A stretch of DNA of 6,764 bases from positions 1-6,764 of the forward strand of contig JAAHHL010000381.1 in assembly GCA_010672185.1 (NCBI GenBank), in the 5' to 3' direction. The DNA is from Caldora sp. SIO3E6. GTDB lineage: Bacteria; Cyanobacteriota; Cyanobacteriia; Cyanobacteriales; Coleofasciculaceae. Below the pieces are notes generated by a model. That model searched no databases and was not told where the DNA came from. It saw only the letters and a program-made list of their open reading frames with translations. This document shows, in pieces, positions 6,257-6,764 of this stretch. A program made the position numbers and the translations under genes. Position 1 is the first letter of the stretch; every line of letters starts with the position of its first letter.

Positions 6257-6351
6257 ATTATCCATTATCCATTATCCATTATCCATTATCCATTATCCAT
6301 TATCCATTATCCATTATCCATTATCCATTATCCATTATCCATTATCCATTA
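6257..6351. repeat. TCCATTA heptad array, 13 perfect copies
   Basis: Thirteen exact TCCATTA units (6261-6351) preceded by a partial unit ATTA. On the coding strand it is (TAATGGA)n. The last 17 bp of the permease gene lie inside the array and the array supplies its TAA stop. Perfect identity over 13 units points to recent expansion, and the copy number may vary between strains. Confidence 0.93.
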
Positions 6352-6763
6352 TTAATTCCAATTCCTTTGTCAGTCGAGCAATAGGATAACAATAGATAAA
6401 AAATAACAGCATAAGGACAGTGTATAGGGGAATTGCCAAACCCTCTCCTTCTAGTTCTAGCACCTCTCGCACCGCTGTCAATCCTTCGGGAACTCCTACC
6501 AAATTTGTGAGAGTTGTACCCATCGTCAGGATAGCGTACCAGTTCATCCAAGGGGGAATCATCCGCCGTACTGCTTGAGGTAAAATCACTAACTGTAAAA
6601 TTTGCCTGCGGGTGTAACCCATTGCCTCTGCTGCTTCCCATTGTCCTGAGGGGATAGATTGAATTGCACCCCGGACAATTTCTGAGATATTAGCCGCCAC
6701 TACTAGAGATAGACCAATAATTGATTTCGCTACAGGTGAAAATTCAATGGTGGTAAAACCCAG
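6335..6763 (-). CDS. Polar amino-acid ABC transporter permease, C-terminal part
   Basis: The membrane subunit (HisM/GlnP type, binding-protein-dependent transport permease domain) of the importer whose ATPase follows. Only the last 142 residues are inside the window; the frame is open to the right edge, so the start is not visible and an internal GTG is not the true start. The EAA loop, EAAEAMGYTRRQ followed by ILPQA, is the cytoplasmic segment that docks on the ATPase. Hydrophobic stretches around SIIGLSLVVA and LYTVLMLLFFIYCY look like membrane helices, and ARLTKELE near the end is typical for the family. The final Met-Asp-Asn-Gly and the stop codon are encoded by the TCCATTA heptad array, so the natural C-terminus has been replaced or capped by repeat sequence. 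In some cyanobacteria such permeases are fused to a binding-protein domain; this cannot be checked here. Confidence 0.92.
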   Translation of the reverse strand: MGFTTIEFSPVAKSIIGLSLVVAANISEIVRGAIQSIPSGQWEAAEAMGYTRRQILQLVILPQAVRRMIPPWMNWYAILTMGTTLTNLVGVPEGLTAVREVLELEGEGLAIPLYTVLMLLFFIYCYPIARLTKELELIMDNG

Positions 6764-6764
6764 C

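Noticed and set aside
6257..6351. CRISPR array
   Set aside because: The units are 7 bp, contiguous and have no spacers, so this is a simple tandem repeat.
6177..6389. Plus-strand open frames of 65-70 codons with a repeating SIIHYPL-like peptide
   Set aside because: They are translations of the 7-bp array (21 bases give a 7-residue period), have no independent support, and run antisense into the permease gene.

Overview
The window most likely comes from a filamentous, probably heterocyst-forming cyanobacterium. The evidence is four copies of the HIP1 palindrome GCGATCGC, at least four different heptanucleotide tandem repeats (STRR-type) at gene boundaries, and gene families common in that group. 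Every convincing gene lies on the minus strand, so transcription runs from right to left.

Right end (5436-6764): the 3' part of an inner-membrane permease gene and a complete ATPase gene of a polar amino-acid (GlnQ/HisP-type) ABC importer. About 160 bp separate them and consist almost entirely of heptad repeats. The repeats supply the permease stop codon and run up to the ATPase start codon without a visible Shine-Dalgarno sequence.

Middle (2424-5193): a two-gene unit. A B12-binding radical SAM protein of the HpnP/DUF4070 kind is followed, one base after its stop codon, by a class I PLP-dependent aminotransferase. A plausible sigma-70 type promoter lies about 100 bp upstream. TTAGGTN heptads flank the pair in opposite orientations. 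This is the most interesting candidate for an undescribed small-molecule pathway, but its substrate cannot be read from the sequence.

Left (1-2092): a secreted zinc-dependent phospholipase C-like protein. Cleavage of its signal peptide would leave an N-terminal Trp, and the full set of expected zinc ligands is visible. A 5-bp tandem duplication (AGAAC AGAAC on the + strand) shifts the frame near residue 495 and separates the catalytic domain from a tail of ricin-type (QxW) lectin repeats, which stays open to the window edge in the other frame. Two 159-bp lectin units encode identical peptides and differ only at synonymous sites, so the frameshift looks recent, variable, or a sequence error. 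The remaining gap (2093-2423) holds no gene I can defend.

Nothing here is a clear new defence or mobile system. The points most worth following are the radical SAM/aminotransferase pair, the repairable frameshift, and the heptad repeats that form gene ends.
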